Shown here: one piece after another, positions 12,175 through 13,522 of the stretch | Layout: every line of letters starts with the position of its first letter | How positions within the stretch are numbered: position 1 is the first letter of the stretch | Translations under genes and position numbers: made by a program | Notes under the pieces: generated by a model | What the model was told of the DNA's origin: nothing | The model's database searches: none | Seen by the model: only the letters and a program-made list of their open reading frames with translations | Assembly (NCBI GenBank): GCA_030530185.1 | Contig: JAUMVL010000027.1 | Span: forward strand, 1 to 13,522 | Length of the DNA stretch: 13,522 nucleotides | DNA from: Clostridia bacterium | GTDB lineage: Bacteria > Bacillota > Clostridia > Christensenellales > CAG-138 | Reading direction: 5' to 3'

Positions 12175-13007
12175 GCGGCACGGTCCCGGCGGCCTCGATT
12201 GTTTCCATGCTGCTGACGGGAATTTGCGTCTGCGCGCTGCCGTTTATTCTGTTTGTCTACTTCAAACGGAAAAAAGGCGCGGATGTACTCCCGTTTTTCG
12301 TCGGTTGGGGCGTATTCTTTCTGTTCGCCTTGGTGATCGAAAGCCTTCTGCATAATGTGTTTTTGGTATGGCTGCCGATCGGGAAGACCATTTTGGGAAA
12401 CATCTGGCTGTATGCGGTCTACGGCGGTCTGATGGCGGGACTCTTTGAGGAAACGGGACGGTTCGTCGCGTTTTCTACGGTGCTGAAAAATCGGCAGAGC
12501 AAGGACGTCAATGCCTTGATGTACGGCGCGGGACACGGCGGGTTTGAAGCGATTATGATGGTCGGCGTGACGTATCTTGGCAATCTGGTGTTTGCCGTAC
12601 TGATCAATACCAATCAAACGGCAATCCTTACGGCGGGACAGCCCGCCGAGGTCGTCCGGCAAATCGAAACGGTGCTGCGTCAGCTGATAGAAAACCCTGC
12701 TTGGACCTATCCGCTTGCTCTGTGTGAGCGTATATTTGCCATTGCGGTGCATATCGGGCTTTCCGTGCTCGTATGGTTTGCAGCGAAAAAGTCCGATCAA
12801 CGGTACCTGTATCCGGTTGCGATTCTGCTGCACGCTGCAACGGATGCAATTGTGGTGCTCCTTGCGCAGGGGGCGGGATGGCCTGCGCCGGCGGTCGAAG
12901 GCGCGGTGGCGCTCGCTGCGGGCGGCATCCTGCTGATTGCCCGGGCGGTCTGGAAACGGAACACGAAGACAGACTCAAATGTAAATGAACAGGAAGCTGC
13001 CGCATAA
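12171..13007 (+). CDS. YhfC-family (PrsW-like, CPBP superfamily) membrane metalloprotease homologue
   Basis: The 278-residue protein is almost wholly membrane-embedded, with about seven or eight hydrophobic segments. Three motifs in order match the glutamic-type membrane peptidase pattern of the PrsW/ABI group: EETGRF at 93-98 (EExxR), GHGGFEA at 121-127 (H122, E126), and HAATD at 221-225 (HxxxD). E186 and H194 in the preceding helix may also contribute. PrsW cleaves the membrane anti-sigma factor RsiW, while YhfC proteins themselves are poorly characterised. No enzyme activity can be shown from sequence alone. It is the last gene of the merR operon, starting inside the previous stop codon. 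A membrane-tethered transcription factor in the same operon is an obvious candidate substrate (inference). The charged tail (262-278) is probably cytoplasmic. Confidence 0.88.
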   Translation: MSGTVPAASIVSMLLTGICVCALPFILFVYFKRKKGADVLPFFVGWGVFFLFALVIESLLHNVFLVWLPIGKTILGNIWLYAVYGGLMAGLFEETGRFVAFSTVLKNRQSKDVNALMYGAGHGGFEAIMMVGVTYLGNLVFAVLINTNQTAILTAGQPAEVVRQIETVLRQLIENPAWTYPLALCERIFAIAVHIGLSVLVWFAAKKSDQRYLYPVAILLHAATDAIVVLLAQGAGWPAPAVEGAVALAAGGILLIARAVWKRNTKTDSNVNEQEAAA

Positions 13008-13026
13008 CGCGACAGCTTCTTTCTCT
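12993..13026 (+). terminator. Terminator overlapping the end of the yhfC-like gene
   Basis: GAAGCTG (12993-12999) pairs with CAGCTTC (13013-13019) around a 13-base loop containing the stop codon, followed by TTTCTCTT. The convergent gene ends at 13033, so the hairpin may also slow transcription from the other side, though no T run faces that way. Confidence 0.65.
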
Positions 13027-13032
13027 TGATCG

Positions 13033-13522
13033 TTATTCGCCCTGCGCCGCCGCAGCGACCTCATTATCGACGAGCTCCGAAAACGCGGGGCGGGTCGTTA
13101 AGACTCCGTTGTATTCCATGATGTCGAGTAGACGGTCATAGTCGGCTTCGTTCATGGTCAGCTCGGTTTTCCAGCTGTCGGTTTCACGATAGGATTTTGC
13201 AACGATCATCAGGCTTTCGAGCGACGTATCGGGGAAATACGGCTGCATCGCCTCGGCAACTTCCTGATCGGATGCGGTCTGAATCCATACCTGTGCGCGG
13301 TGGATGGCGCGCAGGAACGCCGCTACCTCGGGTGAATTGCGGTTCTGCTCGGTTGCAAAGTAGCAGGTATAGGGAACTTCGCCGGATTCGAGACCGATGT
13401 TCGCAACGATATAGCCCTTGCCGGCGTTCTGGAACTCGGTTGCAGTCGGCTCAAACAGCGTGACATAGTCGCCTTCGCCGCCCTCAAACGCACCGGCCAT
13501 CAGGTTGAATTGGATCGAGTCG
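13033..13522 (-). CDS. C-terminal part of an NMT1/SsuA-like ABC transporter substrate-binding protein
   Basis: The frame is open from the window edge to a TAA at 13033, giving 162 residues of the C-terminal half. Residues shortly after the edge read FEGGEGDYVTLFEPTATEF, then SGEVPYTCYFATEQ, then an Ala-rich helix with FLRAIHRAQVWI. This is the lobe-2 pattern of the NMT1/THI5-like group (SsuA, TauA and ThiY relatives), which bind sulfonates, nitrate or thiamine precursors outside the membrane. The ligand cannot be told from this fragment. The start and any signal peptide lie beyond the window, and transporter partners are not visible. An internal ATG at 13500 is not the real start, because the conserved domain continues upstream of it. 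Confidence 0.82.
   Translation of the reverse strand, partial: DSIQFNLMAGAFEGGEGDYVTLFEPTATEFQNAGKGYIVANIGLESGEVPYTCYFATEQNRNSPEVAAFLRAIHRAQVWIQTASDQEVAEAMQPYFPDTSLESLMIVAKSYRETDSWKTELTMNEADYDRLLDIMEYNGVLTTRPAFSELVDNEVAAAAQGE

Noticed and set aside
1..13522. CRISPR arrays, tRNA or rRNA genes, insertion sequences, attachment sites
   Set aside because: I saw no regularly spaced repeats, no cloverleaf or rRNA sequence, and no transposase or integrase in any frame.

Overview
The window looks like chromosome of an anaerobic, Gram-positive-type Clostridia-like bacterium with fairly high GC (inference). The reasons are an rnfC-D-G-E-A-B gene order as in clostridia, system II cytochrome c maturation (ResB/CcsA), strong AGGAGG ribosome binding sites, and membrane-anchored extracytoplasmic proteins with no outer-membrane components.

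Layout. 1-156 (minus) is the start of an unrecognised membrane-anchored or secreted protein. 473-859 (minus) is a small ORF resembling phage ArpU/RinA-type regulators, with its own promoter and terminator. 1236-9762 (plus) is one long redox block: rnfC, a fused rnfD-rnfG gene, rnfE, rnfA, rnfB, a pentaheme nitrite reductase nrfA, then resB and ccsA, ending in a strong terminator. 10075-11070 encodes a membrane-anchored protein with two peptidoglycan-binding domains. 11214-13007 is a three-gene operon: a MerR regulator with two C-terminal membrane helices, a YbjQ-family protein, and a YhfC/PrsW-like membrane metalloprotease. 13033-13522 (minus) is the C-terminal part of an NMT1/SsuA-like ABC substrate-binding protein.

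How it may work. Rnf oxidises reduced ferredoxin and is known to pass electrons through membrane and extracytoplasmic flavins and Fe-S centres to NAD+, pumping Na+ or H+. Here the gene directly after rnfB encodes a membrane-anchored NrfA with the CXXCK catalytic heme, and no NrfH quinol dehydrogenase is present. ResB and CcsA, which attach heme on the outer face, follow. The simplest reading is that this Rnf complex feeds electrons directly to extracytoplasmic nitrite reduction to ammonium without quinones. That is inference from gene order and from the missing partner; nothing in the sequence proves electron transfer.

The second point of interest is the MerR-YbjQ-YhfC operon. A membrane-tethered transcription factor is encoded with a candidate intramembrane protease, behind a promoter with the long 19-bp spacer and internal dyad typical of MerR control. 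This suggests a signalling unit based on regulated proteolysis.
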